Assembly (NCBI GenBank): GCA_943369755.1
Contig: CALROG020000003.1
Span: 1-64,000 of the forward strand
Origin: CALROG01 sp943369755
GTDB taxonomy: Bacteria > Pseudomonadota > Gammaproteobacteria > Burkholderiales > Burkholderiaceae_C
Direction of reading: 5' to 3'
DNA length: 64,000 nucleotides
Shown: piece by piece, positions 49,282 through 59,551 of the stretch
Position numbering within the stretch: the first letter of the stretch is position 1
How the letters are laid out: each line of letters opens with the position of its first letter
Position numbers and translations under genes: made by a program
Notes under the pieces: model-generated
What the model was told of the DNA's origin: nothing
The model's database searches: none
Seen by the model: the letters and a program-made list of their open reading frames with translations, nothing else

Positions 49282-49285
49282 GCGC

Positions 49286-50029
49286 ATGCGCAGACTGCGC
49301 CATCTGACCGCGCTGAACCGAACGCAGTCCACCGACCGGCTGCTGGGGTTGCTGCTGGCTTTCAATGCAGGCGCAATCAACGCGGGTGGCTTTCTGGTGG
49401 TGGGGCTGTACACCTCGCACATGACGGGTTTTGTGTCGGTGGTGGCGGACAACCTGGTGCTTGGGCAGCTCACGCTGGTGCTGGGGGCGGTGGGCGCTTT
49501 GCTGTTTTTTGTGGCGGGCGCGGCCACTACGGCGGTGCTGGTCAACTGGGCGCACCAGCGCCAGTTGAGCAGTGGCTTTGCGCTGCCGCTGTTGCTGGAG
49601 GCGGTTTTGCTGCTGACTTTTGGCCTGGTGGGTGCCACCTTGAGCCGTCAGACACCGTTTGCGGTGCCGCTCACGGTGTTGCTGCTGGCTTACACCATGG
49701 GCCTGCAGAACGCACTGGTGACCAAGATTTCATCGGCGCAAATCCGTACCACCCACATGACCGGCGTGATCACCGATCTTGGGATCGAGCTGGGCAAACT
49801 GCTGTACTGGAACCGCTCTGCCCTGCCGCACGACGCTCAGGTGCGCGCCAACCGTGCCAAGCTGCGCCTGTTTGCCGCACTGTTGGGCATGTTTGCCGCC
49901 GGTGGCGTTACTGGCGCGGCGGGCTTCAAGTACATCGGCTTTGTCTGGGTTGTGCCCTTCGCGCTGGTGCTGCTGGCGCTGTCGTTGCCGCCGTTTGTGA
50001 CCGATTTGCAGCGCCTGCGCCTGCCCTGA
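49286..50029 (+). CDS. DUF1275 (YoaK-family) membrane protein
   Basis: A 247-residue inner-membrane protein with six hydrophobic segments and the family motifs GAINAGGFLVVGLYTSHMTGFVS (in pieces), GLQNALVTKISSAQIRTTHMTGVITDLG. Function is unknown; some relatives are called putative transporters. It starts five bases after glcE and sits in the glc cluster, so a role in organic-acid transport is possible. ATG 49286 places the first membrane segment correctly. Confidence 0.85.
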   Translation: MRRLRHLTALNRTQSTDRLLGLLLAFNAGAINAGGFLVVGLYTSHMTGFVSVVADNLVLGQLTLVLGAVGALLFFVAGAATTAVLVNWAHQRQLSSGFALPLLLEAVLLLTFGLVGATLSRQTPFAVPLTVLLLAYTMGLQNALVTKISSAQIRTTHMTGVITDLGIELGKLLYWNRSALPHDAQVRANRAKLRLFAALLGMFAAGGVTGAAGFKYIGFVWVVPFALVLLALSLPPFVTDLQRLRLP

Positions 50030-50042
50030 CCCACTGGCGACC

Positions 50043-50429
50043 ATGCAAGCACTCACCGGCTTTACCGCACTGCTGATGGCCCAGGCCGCCGGTGAGCTGG
50101 CGGGCGGGCTGCTGAAGTCCGGCTCCGGCTGGACGCTGCCCGGCCCGGTGCTGGGCATGCTGTTCATCCTGGTGGCCCTGGCGCTGCCTGGTGGCCAGCG
50201 GCTGGCCGGCCCCGTGAGCGAGGCCGCAGAGCCACTGTTGAAGCACCTGTCGTTGCTGTTTGTGCCGGTCGGCGTGGGTGTGGTGGTGCATCTCGCGCTG
50301 CTGGCGTCCCACGGCTGGCGGCTCGGGCTCGTGCTGTTGCTGTCCACCCTCGCCGGGCTGCTGACCACCGCCTGGGTGCTGAACGCGCTGTGGCGTGATG
50401 ATGCACCGCCTGCAGGAGCGGTGCCATGA
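50043..50429 (+). CDS. LrgA/CidA-family membrane protein
   Basis: The 128-residue protein has four hydrophobic segments and the LrgA motif TLPGPVLGMLFILVAL near residue 36. LrgA/CidA proteins were described as holin-like but are now linked to organic-acid transport; the plant LrgA–LrgB fusion PLGG1 carries glycolate and glycerate. Its stop overlaps the next gene start (ATGA, 50426-50429). Confidence 0.85.
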   Translation: MQALTGFTALLMAQAAGELAGGLLKSGSGWTLPGPVLGMLFILVALALPGGQRLAGPVSEAAEPLLKHLSLLFVPVGVGVVVHLALLASHGWRLGLVLLLSTLAGLLTTAWVLNALWRDDAPPAGAVP

Positions 50430-51142
50430 AGGAGTTTGTAGAGCTGTGGACCTACCTTTCAGCGACGCCCCTGTTTGGCCTGACGGCCACGATGGTGGCG
50501 TACCTGCTGGCGCACCGGGTGTACGAACACTGGGGGCAGCCGCCCTGGGCCAACCCGGTGCTCTGGACGGTTGTGCTTCTGGCCGGCCTGCTTGCGGTCA
50601 CGGACACGGCCTACCCGGTTTACTTTTCGGGGGCGCAGTTCATCCATTTCCTGCTCGGCCCGGCGGTGGTGTCGCTGGCCTGGCCGCTGTGGCAACGCCG
50701 GCACCTGTTGCGCACGCATGGCCGAGCCCTGCTGCTGGCGGCTTGCTGCGGTGGCGTGGCAGCTGCGGGCAGCACCTGGCTGCTGGGCGCTGCCCTGGGT
50801 CTGCCCCGTGATGTGCTGTTGTCGCTGGTGCCCAAATCGGTCACCGCGCCAGTCGCGATGGGCGTGGCCCAGCAGATTGGGGGTATCGCCGCACTGGCCG
50901 CCATCAGTGCGGTGCTGACCGGCATCGTTGGTGCCATTGCGGGCAAGTACGTGTTTGACGCGCTTCGCATCCACCGCCCCGCGGTGCGGGGCTTCGCATT
51001 GGGGACAGCGTCGCATGGCATTGGTGCCGCCCGCGCCTGGCAGGTCCACCCGGACGCCGGGGCGATGGCGGGCCTCGCGCTGGCGCTGCAAGCCCTGTTG
51101 ACGTCGGCCTTGTTACCTTTGGCGGTGCAACTTTTGACTTGA
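50426..51142 (+). CDS. LrgB/CidB-family membrane protein
   Basis: A 238-residue protein with about eight membrane segments and LrgB motifs NPVLWTVVLLAGLL, FLLGPAVVSLAWPL, PKSVTAPVAMGVAQQIGG and GTASHGIGAARAW. It works with the LrgA-like partner. Being placed between glcE and glcF, it is a candidate glycolate (or glycerate/pyruvate) carrier, by analogy to plant PLGG1 and Bacillus PftAB. Confidence 0.87.
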   Translation: MKEFVELWTYLSATPLFGLTATMVAYLLAHRVYEHWGQPPWANPVLWTVVLLAGLLAVTDTAYPVYFSGAQFIHFLLGPAVVSLAWPLWQRRHLLRTHGRALLLAACCGGVAAAGSTWLLGAALGLPRDVLLSLVPKSVTAPVAMGVAQQIGGIAALAAISAVLTGIVGAIAGKYVFDALRIHRPAVRGFALGTASHGIGAARAWQVHPDAGAMAGLALALQALLTSALLPLAVQLLT

Positions 51143-51155
51143 TTGCCCTGAACCC

Positions 51156-52382
51156 ATGCAAACCAACCTTGCCCCTGAGTACCAGAACACCCCCGACGGC
51201 ATGGAGGCCGAAGCCATTTTGCGCAAGTGCGTGCACTGCGGTTTTTGTACTGCCACCTGCCCCACCTATCAGTTGTTGGGCGACGAGCTGGACGGCCCGC
51301 GCGGGCGCATCTACCTGATGAAGCAGGTGCTGGAAGGCGAAGTGCCGACCCGCAAGACCCAGCTGCACCTGGACCGCTGCCTGACTTGTCGCAATTGCGA
51401 AAGTACCTGCCCCAGCGGCGTGCAATACGGCCACCTGATCGACATCGGGCGCAAGATCGTGGACGAAAAGGTTGGCCGCCCGTTGGCTGAAAAGGCCTTG
51501 CGCTGGGCGCTCAAGGAGGGCTTGCCCTCGCCGCTGTTCGGCCCGGCCATGGCGCTGGGGCAAAGCGTACGTGGCCTGCTGCCCGAATCCCTGAAGGCCA
51601 AAGTGCCGCCCAGGCAAAACGCCGGGGCCTGGCCCAGCCGCAGCCATGCCCGCAAGGTGCTGATGCTGGCCGGATGTGTGCAGCCCGCGATGATGCCCAA
51701 CATCAACAGCGCCACCGCGCGCGTGCTTGATGCGGCAGGCATTCAGACACTGGTGCAGGGCAATGCCGGTTGTTGCGGTGCCGTGAAGTTCCACCTGAAC
51801 GACCAGGAAGGCGGCAGCGCCCAGATGCGCGCCAACATCGACGCCTGGTGGCCGCAGGTGCAGGCGGGGGTCGAGGCCATTGTCATGAACGCCTCGGGCT
51901 GCGGCGTGACCGTCAAGGAATATGGCCATATTCTGCGCAACGACGCGGCCTATGCAGCCAAGGCCGCACGCATCAGCGAGCTGACCAAAGACCTGAGCGA
52001 GTTGCTGCCCGAGCTGGTGCCCGCGCTGCGCAGCCAGGTGGCGGCGCGGGCCGGGCAAATCGCCTACCACCCGCCTTGCACGCTGCAGCATGGTCAGCAG
52101 CTCAAGGGCGGCGTTGAGAAGCACCTGGGCGAGCTGGGCTTCAAAATCAATGCGTCAACCAACGAGTCGCACCTGTGCTGCGGCTCGGCAGGCACTTACA
52201 GCGTGCTCAACCCGGAAATCGCCTACCAGTTGCGCGACCGCAAGCTAGGCCATTTGCAGGAACTCAAGCCCGAGGTGATTGCCAGCGCCAACATCGGCTG
52301 CATTACCCATCTGCAAAGCGGTTGCGCAACGCCAGTGCGGCATTGGGTCGAGTTGCTGGACGAGGCGCTGTCAAGCTCCTGA
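51156..52382 (+). CDS. glcF: Glycolate oxidase iron-sulfur subunit GlcF
   Basis: The 408-residue protein has two 4Fe-4S clusters of ferredoxin type (CVHCGFCTATCPTY near residue 26 and CLTCRNCESTCPSG near 76) and two CCG domains (NAGCCGAVKFH and HLCCGSAGTYSVLN). It passes electrons from the flavin subunits GlcD/GlcE to the membrane. Separated from glcE by three membrane-protein genes, all on the same strand and closely spaced. Confidence 0.92.
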   Translation: MQTNLAPEYQNTPDGMEAEAILRKCVHCGFCTATCPTYQLLGDELDGPRGRIYLMKQVLEGEVPTRKTQLHLDRCLTCRNCESTCPSGVQYGHLIDIGRKIVDEKVGRPLAEKALRWALKEGLPSPLFGPAMALGQSVRGLLPESLKAKVPPRQNAGAWPSRSHARKVLMLAGCVQPAMMPNINSATARVLDAAGIQTLVQGNAGCCGAVKFHLNDQEGGSAQMRANIDAWWPQVQAGVEAIVMNASGCGVTVKEYGHILRNDAAYAAKAARISELTKDLSELLPELVPALRSQVAARAGQIAYHPPCTLQHGQQLKGGVEKHLGELGFKINASTNESHLCCGSAGTYSVLNPEIAYQLRDRKLGHLQELKPEVIASANIGCITHLQSGCATPVRHWVELLDEALSSS

Positions 52383-52402
52383 CACGCTTGTGTCAGGAGC
52401 TT
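52373..52402. repeat. Inverted repeat over the glcF stop codon
   Basis: AAGCTCCTGACAC pairs with GTGTCAGGAGCTT around a four-base loop (gctt). The glcF stop TGA lies in the left arm. There is no T run after the stem, so it is not a normal intrinsic terminator. It could weaken or end the transcript, or serve as an operator for the WYL regulator that begins 40 bases downstream. Confidence 0.65.
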
Positions 52403-52441
52403 GGTGCAAAGTGTTTGGCCGTCCCGCCAAAAGGAGCGCCC

Positions 52442-53146
52442 ATGCGCCGCGCCGACCGTCTGTTTCACATCATCCAGCTGATCCGCGGTCGGCGGCTGAC
52501 CACCGCTGCCTTTCTGGCGCAGCGCCTGGAGGTGTCCGAGCGCACGATCTACCGCGATGTGTCAGACCTGCTGGCCCAGGGCGTACCAATTGAAGGTGCC
52601 GCGGGCGTGGGCTACCGCCTGGGCGCGGGCTTTGACTTGCCACCCATGATGTTCACCCAGGAAGAGGCCAAGGCGCTGGTGGCCTCGGTGCGCATGGCCC
52701 AGGTCTGGCTGGACCCGGCGCTGGCCACCAGCGCGCAGGACGCGCTGGGCAAGATTCTTTCCGTACTGCCGGCCGGGGCCCGCGCCGCTGCGGAGTCGCT
52801 GGCGCTGTTTGCCCCGCCCGGCGGCCTGACGGGGCCGGCCCAGCGCACGCTGCAGACGCTGCGTGAAGCGGTACAGGCGCGTGACAAGGTGTTCGTCCAG
52901 TACCGCGACCTGAGCGAAAAAGCCAGTGAGCGCACCTTGCGCCCGCTGGGCTGCTTTTACTGGGGCAAGGTCTGGACGCTGGCCGCCTGGTGCGAGACGC
53001 GGCAGGACTTTCGCAGCTTCCGGGTAGACCGCATCAACTATGTGCGCCGGCTGGACCAGCGCTTTCGCGACGAGCCCGGTCGCACACTGGCTGACCTGCT
53101 GCGCGTTCACGAAGCCGAGGCGCGAGAAAAGGGCTGGACCCTTTGA
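52442..53146 (+). CDS. HTH/WYL-domain transcriptional regulator
   Basis: A 234-residue regulator with a DeoR-like HTH at the start (RLFHIIQLIRGRRLTTAAFL then QRLEVSERTIYRDVSDLLAQ) and a C-terminal WYL domain (YRDLSEKASERTLRPLGCFY, WTLAAWCETRQDFRSFRVD). WYL domains sense ligands, often small nucleotides or single-stranded DNA. Its stop overlaps the start of the next gene. Confidence 0.88.
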   Translation: MRRADRLFHIIQLIRGRRLTTAAFLAQRLEVSERTIYRDVSDLLAQGVPIEGAAGVGYRLGAGFDLPPMMFTQEEAKALVASVRMAQVWLDPALATSAQDALGKILSVLPAGARAAAESLALFAPPGGLTGPAQRTLQTLREAVQARDKVFVQYRDLSEKASERTLRPLGCFYWGKVWTLAAWCETRQDFRSFRVDRINYVRRLDQRFRDEPGRTLADLLRVHEAEAREKGWTL

Positions 53147-53700
53147 CCCGGGTCGTTTACTACGTGGCGGCGTCGCTGGACGGCTTCATTGCCGGGCCGC
53201 GCGGCGAACTGGACTGGTTGCATGCATTCGAACAGGCTGGCAATGACTACGGCTACGGCGATTTTTTTACCTCCGTCGACGGGCTTGCCATGGGCCGCAC
53301 AACCTGGGAGGTCACACGCTCTTTTGGTGACTGGCCCTACGGCGACCGGCCTGCGTGGTTGCTGACCCGCCGTCCTGTGAATGCCGCGGATCTGGCACCG
53401 TCTCTGCATGTGGCGTCTGGCACGCCCCAGGCGCTACACGCGCAGTGGCAGGCGCTGGGTCTGCGTCGTGTCTGGCTGGTGGGCGGAGGCGACCTGGCCG
53501 GGCAGTTCCTGGCGGCGGGGCTGGTGCATGAACTGATGCTGGCCACGATGCCCGTGACCCTGGGTGCCGGCATCGGCTTGTTTGGCCAACGCTCAGGCAG
53601 TGCGCTGTCGCGCTGGACAACGGTGGCCAGCCAGAGCCACGCCAACGGCGTGCTGACGCGCCACTACCTTCAGGCCGGGCCGGCCAGCGCGTCGCGGTAG
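53143..53700 (+). CDS. DHFR-fold (RibD C-terminal) family protein
   Basis: The 185-residue protein has the RibD-C/DHFR-like features VVYYVAASLDGFIAGPRGELD, LAMGRTTWEV and VWLVGGGDLAGQFLAAGLV. It is of the YwjB/YyaP group; substrate unknown. It uses a TTG start overlapping the WYL regulator stop. Its 3' end overlaps the convergent LytTR gene by 31 bases. Confidence 0.8.
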   Translation: MTRVVYYVAASLDGFIAGPRGELDWLHAFEQAGNDYGYGDFFTSVDGLAMGRTTWEVTRSFGDWPYGDRPAWLLTRRPVNAADLAPSLHVASGTPQALHAQWQALGLRRVWLVGGGDLAGQFLAAGLVHELMLATMPVTLGAGIGLFGQRSGSALSRWTTVASQSHANGVLTRHYLQAGPASASR

Positions 53701-54554
53701 CGGCGGCTGCAGGGCACGGTGCTGCCGTCACGCATCTTCAGCCGGGCTTCGCCGCCGTCCAGCGGCTCGATTTCGGCAACGCGGTCCAGGTTCACCACAA
53801 AACTGCGGTGCACGCGAACGAAGCGCGCCGGGTCCAGCTGGGTCAGAAACTCTGTCAGGGTCGAGCGCAGCAGGTAGTCGTGCCCATTGACGTGCAGGCC
53901 GACATAGTTGCCCTGGGCCTGCAGCCATCCAATGTCGGTCGCCGCGATCAGGAACTCGCGGCGCAGCTTGCGCACCAGGAAGCGTTCGGGCCGCGCGGCC
54001 ATTTCCGCGGCCGCACTCGGGGCTGCATCAGCGGCGGGCTCGGGCGCGTCCAGCACGCTGGCTTCGCCCTGCAGCCGCACCAGCGCAAAGCGGTACGCGG
54101 CCAGGGTGCCAACAATCAGCACATAGGCCCGAATGTCCTTGAGGTACTCATAACCCCATTGCGCAAGCCAGCCGCCGAACTGGTAACTCTCGCCCGCCAG
54201 CGCATGGCCGGCCTTGCGCAACAGGACCATCAGCAGGACATGGGCCACGCTGAACAGCAGGCTGCCCAGCAGATGCCAGGGCAGGTGGCGACGCAGCGTG
54301 TTCCAGTGGATCGGGAAACGGCGCTCCCAGGCCACCAGTGCCGGGAGCAGCGCCAGCACCACGAGGTGGCTTGACGCTTCCCACAGCACCGGGTGCCAGG
54401 TGGGTATCTGCAGCCCCGCCTGGCGGATGTCCATCAGGGCCACGGCGGTGTTGAGCACGCCCTGCAGGCCAATGGCTAGCACCCAGAACGCCACTTCCAG
54501 CGGCCGGCGGACGGCCTGGTAGCGCACAAACCACGAACTGGAAGCCACGGACAA
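53670..54554 (-). CDS. Membrane-anchored LytTR-domain regulator
   Basis: The 294-residue protein has four hydrophobic segments in the first 160 residues, then a LytTR DNA-binding domain (about 190-290): RREFLIAATDIGWLQAQGNY, RSTLTEFLTQLDPARFVRVH and RSFVVNLDRVAEIEPL. Such proteins control genes from the membrane and often respond to envelope signals. It has no recognised partner kinase. The next gene is divergent. Confidence 0.88.
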   Translation of the reverse strand: MSVASSSWFVRYQAVRRPLEVAFWVLAIGLQGVLNTAVALMDIRQAGLQIPTWHPVLWEASSHLVVLALLPALVAWERRFPIHWNTLRRHLPWHLLGSLLFSVAHVLLMVLLRKAGHALAGESYQFGGWLAQWGYEYLKDIRAYVLIVGTLAAYRFALVRLQGEASVLDAPEPAADAAPSAAAEMAARPERFLVRKLRREFLIAATDIGWLQAQGNYVGLHVNGHDYLLRSTLTEFLTQLDPARFVRVHRSFVVNLDRVAEIEPLDGGEARLKMRDGSTVPCSRRYRDALAGPA

Positions 54555-54709
54555 GGGGCAAGTCTATGCGCGGGCCGGCCACTTTCGTCCTGCAGGGCTG
54601 CCGCTCGTCCCGCCCGGCAGTGGACTCATCCCAAACCGGTGCCACCAGGCCGACCGGGGCCGCACCATGCGGGCCTTCCATTGCCCGCTCAGTAATAAGG
54701 AGCTGCACC

Positions 54710-55900
54710 GTGAACCGCCGGCATGACATCGACGCCCTCAGAGCCCTGGCCTTTGGCCTGGTCATCCTCTACCACCTTGCCATGGCTTACGTCGGCGGAT
54801 GGCACTGGCATCTGAAGAGCGTGCACAGCGCCGACTGGCTGCAGTGGCCGATGCTGGCCCTGAACCTTTGGCGTATGGACCTGGTGTTCCTGATTTCCGG
54901 GCTGGCGTTTGGTTTTATCGCAAGAAGTCAGCGCCCACTGATGTTGATTCGCCTGCGCTCGCTGCGTCTGCTGTTGCCCCTTGCGTTCGGCATGGCGGTG
55001 GTGGTGCCGTACCAGCCCTACGCACAGGGCGTGGCCAACGGGCTGATCACGCCCGGCTTTGGCGAGTTTTTGTTGCGCTACTACAGCGGCGGCCCGTGGC
55101 CTCGTGATGCGTTCGACGGCTGGGACTTCGGCGTGACCTGGAACCACCTGTGGTACCTGGCCTACCTGTGGGTCTATACCGTGGCGCTGGCGTTGCTGCT
55201 GCCGCTGGCCCAGTCGCCAGCCGGGCTGCGGCTGCGCGACGGCTTCCGGGCCCTGCGGGGCTGGCACCTGCTGCTGGTGCCGGTGCTTCCGCTCGCGCTG
55301 TATTCGGCGCTGCTGTGGCCGCAATTCCGCCCGACCCATGACCTGATTCACGACGCCTGGCTGCACGCGGTGTACTTCACGCTGTTTGTCTATGGCTGGT
55401 GGATCGGGCTGGACGCCGGGCTCTGGGCCGAGCTGACCCGCTTGCGTCGCCGGGCGCTGGCCTGGGCGGTAGTGCTGTTTGTGGCATATGCGGGTTTGCG
55501 CCTGGCGGTTACGAGTGCACCAGAGCTGCGCCCGCTGGCCCGGTTGGTGGCGGACTTGTACCTTTGGGCGGTGATCGTGGCGGTGCTGGGCTGGGCGCGC
55601 CACCGCCTGAACCGGCCATGGCCCTGGCTGGGCTGGGCCCAGGAGTCCGTCTATCCCTGGTACATGCTGCACCAGACGGTGATCATTGTGGCGCTGGTGG
55701 TGCTGGCGCCATTGCAGTTGGGCGCAGTGGCCGAGCCGTTGGCCTTGCTGGTGCTGACGGCGCTGGTCTGCTGGGGCCTGACCGACGGGCTGGTGCGCCG
55801 CGTCGGTGTGTTGCGACGGGTGTTCGGGCTCACGCCGCGAGCGCAGCCTCAACATCCTTCGCCAATGACGCCGGAGCGTCCTGCGGCGCGTAACGCTTGA
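54710..55900 (+). CDS. Acyltransferase family protein
   Basis: This 396-residue integral membrane protein has the acyltransferase-3 pattern: NRRHDIDALRALAFGLVILYH at the start, MDLVFLISGLAFGF, and about ten membrane segments. It likely acylates a sugar or other envelope molecule. GTG 54710 is chosen because ggag lies seven bases upstream and the family start motif follows immediately. The 3' end overlaps the convergent glutathione peroxidase gene by 71 bases. Confidence 0.85.
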   Translation: MNRRHDIDALRALAFGLVILYHLAMAYVGGWHWHLKSVHSADWLQWPMLALNLWRMDLVFLISGLAFGFIARSQRPLMLIRLRSLRLLLPLAFGMAVVVPYQPYAQGVANGLITPGFGEFLLRYYSGGPWPRDAFDGWDFGVTWNHLWYLAYLWVYTVALALLLPLAQSPAGLRLRDGFRALRGWHLLLVPVLPLALYSALLWPQFRPTHDLIHDAWLHAVYFTLFVYGWWIGLDAGLWAELTRLRRRALAWAVVLFVAYAGLRLAVTSAPELRPLARLVADLYLWAVIVAVLGWARHRLNRPWPWLGWAQESVYPWYMLHQTVIIVALVVLAPLQLGAVAEPLALLVLTALVCWGLTDGLVRRVGVLRRVFGLTPRAQPQHPSPMTPERPAARNA

Positions 55901-56315
55901 CGACCTGCCCGTCTTTTCCCACCAGGAACTTGGTGAAGTTCCATTTGATGGCGGTGCTGCCCAGCAGGCCCGGTGCTTCGGCGCTGAGCCATTGGTACAA
56001 CGGGTCGGCCTGTGGGCCATTGACGTCGATCTTGGCCATCATCGGGAAGCTGACGCCGTAGTTGAGCTGGCAGAAACCCGAGATTTCTTCATTGCTGCCG
56101 GGGTCTTGTGCCCCGAACTGGTTGCAGGGGAAGCCCAGCACCACCAGGCCTTGCTTCGAATGAGCCTTGTGCAGCTCTTCCAGGCCGCCAAACTGCGGTG
56201 TGAAGCCGCAGGCGCTGGCGGTATTGACGATCAGCAATACCTTGCCTTTGTACTTGGACAGTTTGACGCGCTTGCCGTCGATTTGAAGCGCTTCGAAGTC
56301 ATACGCGGTTGTCAT
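55830..56315 (-). CDS. Glutathione peroxidase (BtuE-like)
   Basis: The 161-residue enzyme has the catalytic Cys in VNTASACGFTPQFGGLEELH (near residue 35), the Gln motif GFPCNQFGAQDPGS (near 65), and the WNFTKFLVGKDG motif (near 128). It reduces peroxides with thiols; in bacteria the donor is usually thioredoxin. ATG 56315 is the start. Monocistronic. Confidence 0.9.
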   Translation of the reverse strand: MTTAYDFEALQIDGKRVKLSKYKGKVLLIVNTASACGFTPQFGGLEELHKAHSKQGLVVLGFPCNQFGAQDPGSNEEISGFCQLNYGVSFPMMAKIDVNGPQADPLYQWLSAEAPGLLGSTAIKWNFTKFLVGKDGQVVKRYAPQDAPASLAKDVEAALAA

Positions 56316-56355
56316 CAAGATCCTTTCCGACCGTTGCGGGGTGGCGGGCCGGGCT

Positions 56356-57267
56356 TTACAGGCCCAGCATGAGCATCAAGTTTTGCACGGCAGCGCCGCT
56401 GGCGCCCTTGCCCAGGTTGTCCAGCCGCGCAATCAGAACGGCCTGGCGGAACTCTTCGTTGGCAAACACCCGCAGTTCCATCTTGTTGGTGCCGTTCAGC
56501 GCCATGGGGTCTATCTTGCCGGCCTCGGTTGCCGGCTCTACCGTGACCCATTCGCTTCCTGCGTAGTGGCTTGCCAGGGCGTCGTGCAGCTCAGTGGCCT
56601 TGGGCTGGCCGGCCAGCATGTCCAGGTGCAAAGGCAACTGAACCAGCATGCCTTGCTTGAAGTTGCCCACCGACGGAACGAAGACCGGCCGACGCGTCAG
56701 GCCGGTGTACTTCATGATCTCAGGCAGGTGCTTGTGTTTGAGGTTCAGACCGTAGGTTTCGAACGCGGGTGCGCTGCCCGCCTCATAGGCCTCAATCATC
56801 GTGCGCCCACCGCCGGAGTAGCCACTCACGCTGGGCAATGAGAGTGCGAAATCTTTGGCGATCAACCCGGCATCGATCAAGGGCCGAATCAACGCAATGG
56901 CACCGGTGGCGTAGCAGCCCGGGTTGCTGACCCGCTGCGCGCCCGCCACCGCTTCACGCTGACCCGCACATAGCTCAGGAAAGCCGAATACCCAATCCGG
57001 CGCGGTGCGGTGTGCGGTTGAGGCGTCAATGATTTTGGGCTGGGGGCCCGTCAGCCCGGCCACCATGGCGGCTGATTCGCGTGCCGCGTCGTCGTGCAGG
57101 CACAAGATGACCAGGTCCACCGCGGCAACCAGTTCGCGCTTGGCCGCAGCATCCTTGCGCAGTGCGGGCGCAATGCTGACGAGCTCGATTTGCGGCATCT
57201 TTTCGAGCCGTTCCCGAATCTGCAAGCCGGTGGTACCGGCTTCGCCGTCAATGAAGACCTTGGGCAT
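56356..57267 (-). CDS. argC: N-acetyl-gamma-glutamyl-phosphate reductase (type 2)
   Basis: The 303-residue enzyme of arginine synthesis has MPKVFIDGEAGTTGLQIRER (nucleotide-binding start), RVSNPGCYATGAIALIRPL with the catalytic Cys (near 118), and KHKHLPEIMKY. The short 'type 2' form is common in proteobacteria. It stands alone, as arginine genes often do in this group. Confidence 0.92.
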   Translation of the reverse strand: MPKVFIDGEAGTTGLQIRERLEKMPQIELVSIAPALRKDAAAKRELVAAVDLVILCLHDDAARESAAMVAGLTGPQPKIIDASTAHRTAPDWVFGFPELCAGQREAVAGAQRVSNPGCYATGAIALIRPLIDAGLIAKDFALSLPSVSGYSGGGRTMIEAYEAGSAPAFETYGLNLKHKHLPEIMKYTGLTRRPVFVPSVGNFKQGMLVQLPLHLDMLAGQPKATELHDALASHYAGSEWVTVEPATEAGKIDPMALNGTNKMELRVFANEEFRQAVLIARLDNLGKGASGAAVQNLMLMLGL

Positions 57268-57426
57268 CTCTGTTCCTGTAAGGGCTGCTGGCTACAACTG
57301 TAAGGCATGCACAAGAATTGTGCGTTGCAGCATGATACATTTGATGGCTGTTCCGCGCAGCGCCCGCTGTGCAGGCTTCAGGCCCTTGCGTCGGGCACAA
57401 AACCATCCATTCCTGAGAGAGACCTC

Positions 57427-58596
<1,170 letters not shown>

Positions 58597-58646
58597 TCTT
58601 GCGGGACAGACCCTTAGCGCTGCCCCCAACTGACTAGGAAATAGAC

Positions 58647-59540
58647 ATGTCGATCTACATCAACAAAGACACCAAAGTCATCACCCAAGGCATTACCGGC
58701 AAGACCGGTCAGTTCCACACGGAAAAGTGCCAGGACTACGCCAACGGCAAAAACGCATTCGTCGCAGGGGTCAACCCCAAGAAGGCCGGCGAGTCGATTT
58801 TCAACATTCCGATCTACGCCTCCGTCAAGGAAGCGGCCAGCACCACGGGTGCTACCGTGTCGGTGATCTATGTGCCGCCCGCCGGTGCGGCCGCCGCCAT
58901 CTGGGAAGCGGTGGAGGCTGACCTGGACCTGGCAATCTGCATTACCGAAGGCATCCCGGTGCGCGACATGCTCGAAGTGCGCAACAAGATGAAGGCCAAG
59001 GAGGCCGCAGGCGGCAAGAAGACCTTGCTGCTTGGCCCCAACTGCCCGGGTTTGATCACGCCGGACGAAATCAAGATCGGCATCATGCCGGGCCACATCC
59101 ACCGCAAGGGCCGAATTGGCGTGGTCAGCCGCTCAGGCACCCTGACCTACGAGGCGGTCGCGCAATTGACCGAAATCGGTTTGGGCCAGTCCAGCGCGGT
59201 GGGCATCGGCGGCGACCCGATCAACGGCCTCAAGCACATTGACGTGATGAAGGCCTTCAATGACGACCCGGACACCGACGCCGTGATCATGATTGGCGAA
59301 ATCGGCGGCCCGGACGAGGCCGACGCAGCGCGCTGGTGCAAGGCCAACATGAAAAAGCCCGTGGTGGGCTTCATCGCGGGCGTGACTGCCCCCCCGGGCA
59401 AGCGTATGGGGCATGCAGGGGCGCTGATCTCCGGTGGCGCGGACACGGCCGATGCCAAGCTCGCCATCATGGAAGAGTGCGGCTTTACTGTGACCCGCAA
59501 TTTCTCGGAACTGGCCAAGTTGCTCAAGGGACTGCTCTAG
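58647..59540 (+). CDS. sucD: Succinyl-CoA synthetase alpha subunit
   Basis: The 297-residue subunit shows QGITGKTGQFHTEKCQDYA (CoA-binding start), GPNCPGLITPDEIKIGIMPG, GVVSRSGTLTYEAV and GHAGALISGG with the phosphorylated His. It completes the sucCD operon, closed by a terminator at 59552-59598. Confidence 0.95.
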   Translation: MSIYINKDTKVITQGITGKTGQFHTEKCQDYANGKNAFVAGVNPKKAGESIFNIPIYASVKEAASTTGATVSVIYVPPAGAAAAIWEAVEADLDLAICITEGIPVRDMLEVRNKMKAKEAAGGKKTLLLGPNCPGLITPDEIKIGIMPGHIHRKGRIGVVSRSGTLTYEAVAQLTEIGLGQSSAVGIGGDPINGLKHIDVMKAFNDDPDTDAVIMIGEIGGPDEADAARWCKANMKKPVVGFIAGVTAPPGKRMGHAGALISGGADTADAKLAIMEECGFTVTRNFSELAKLLKGLL

Positions 59541-59551
59541 CCCCGAAGGTT

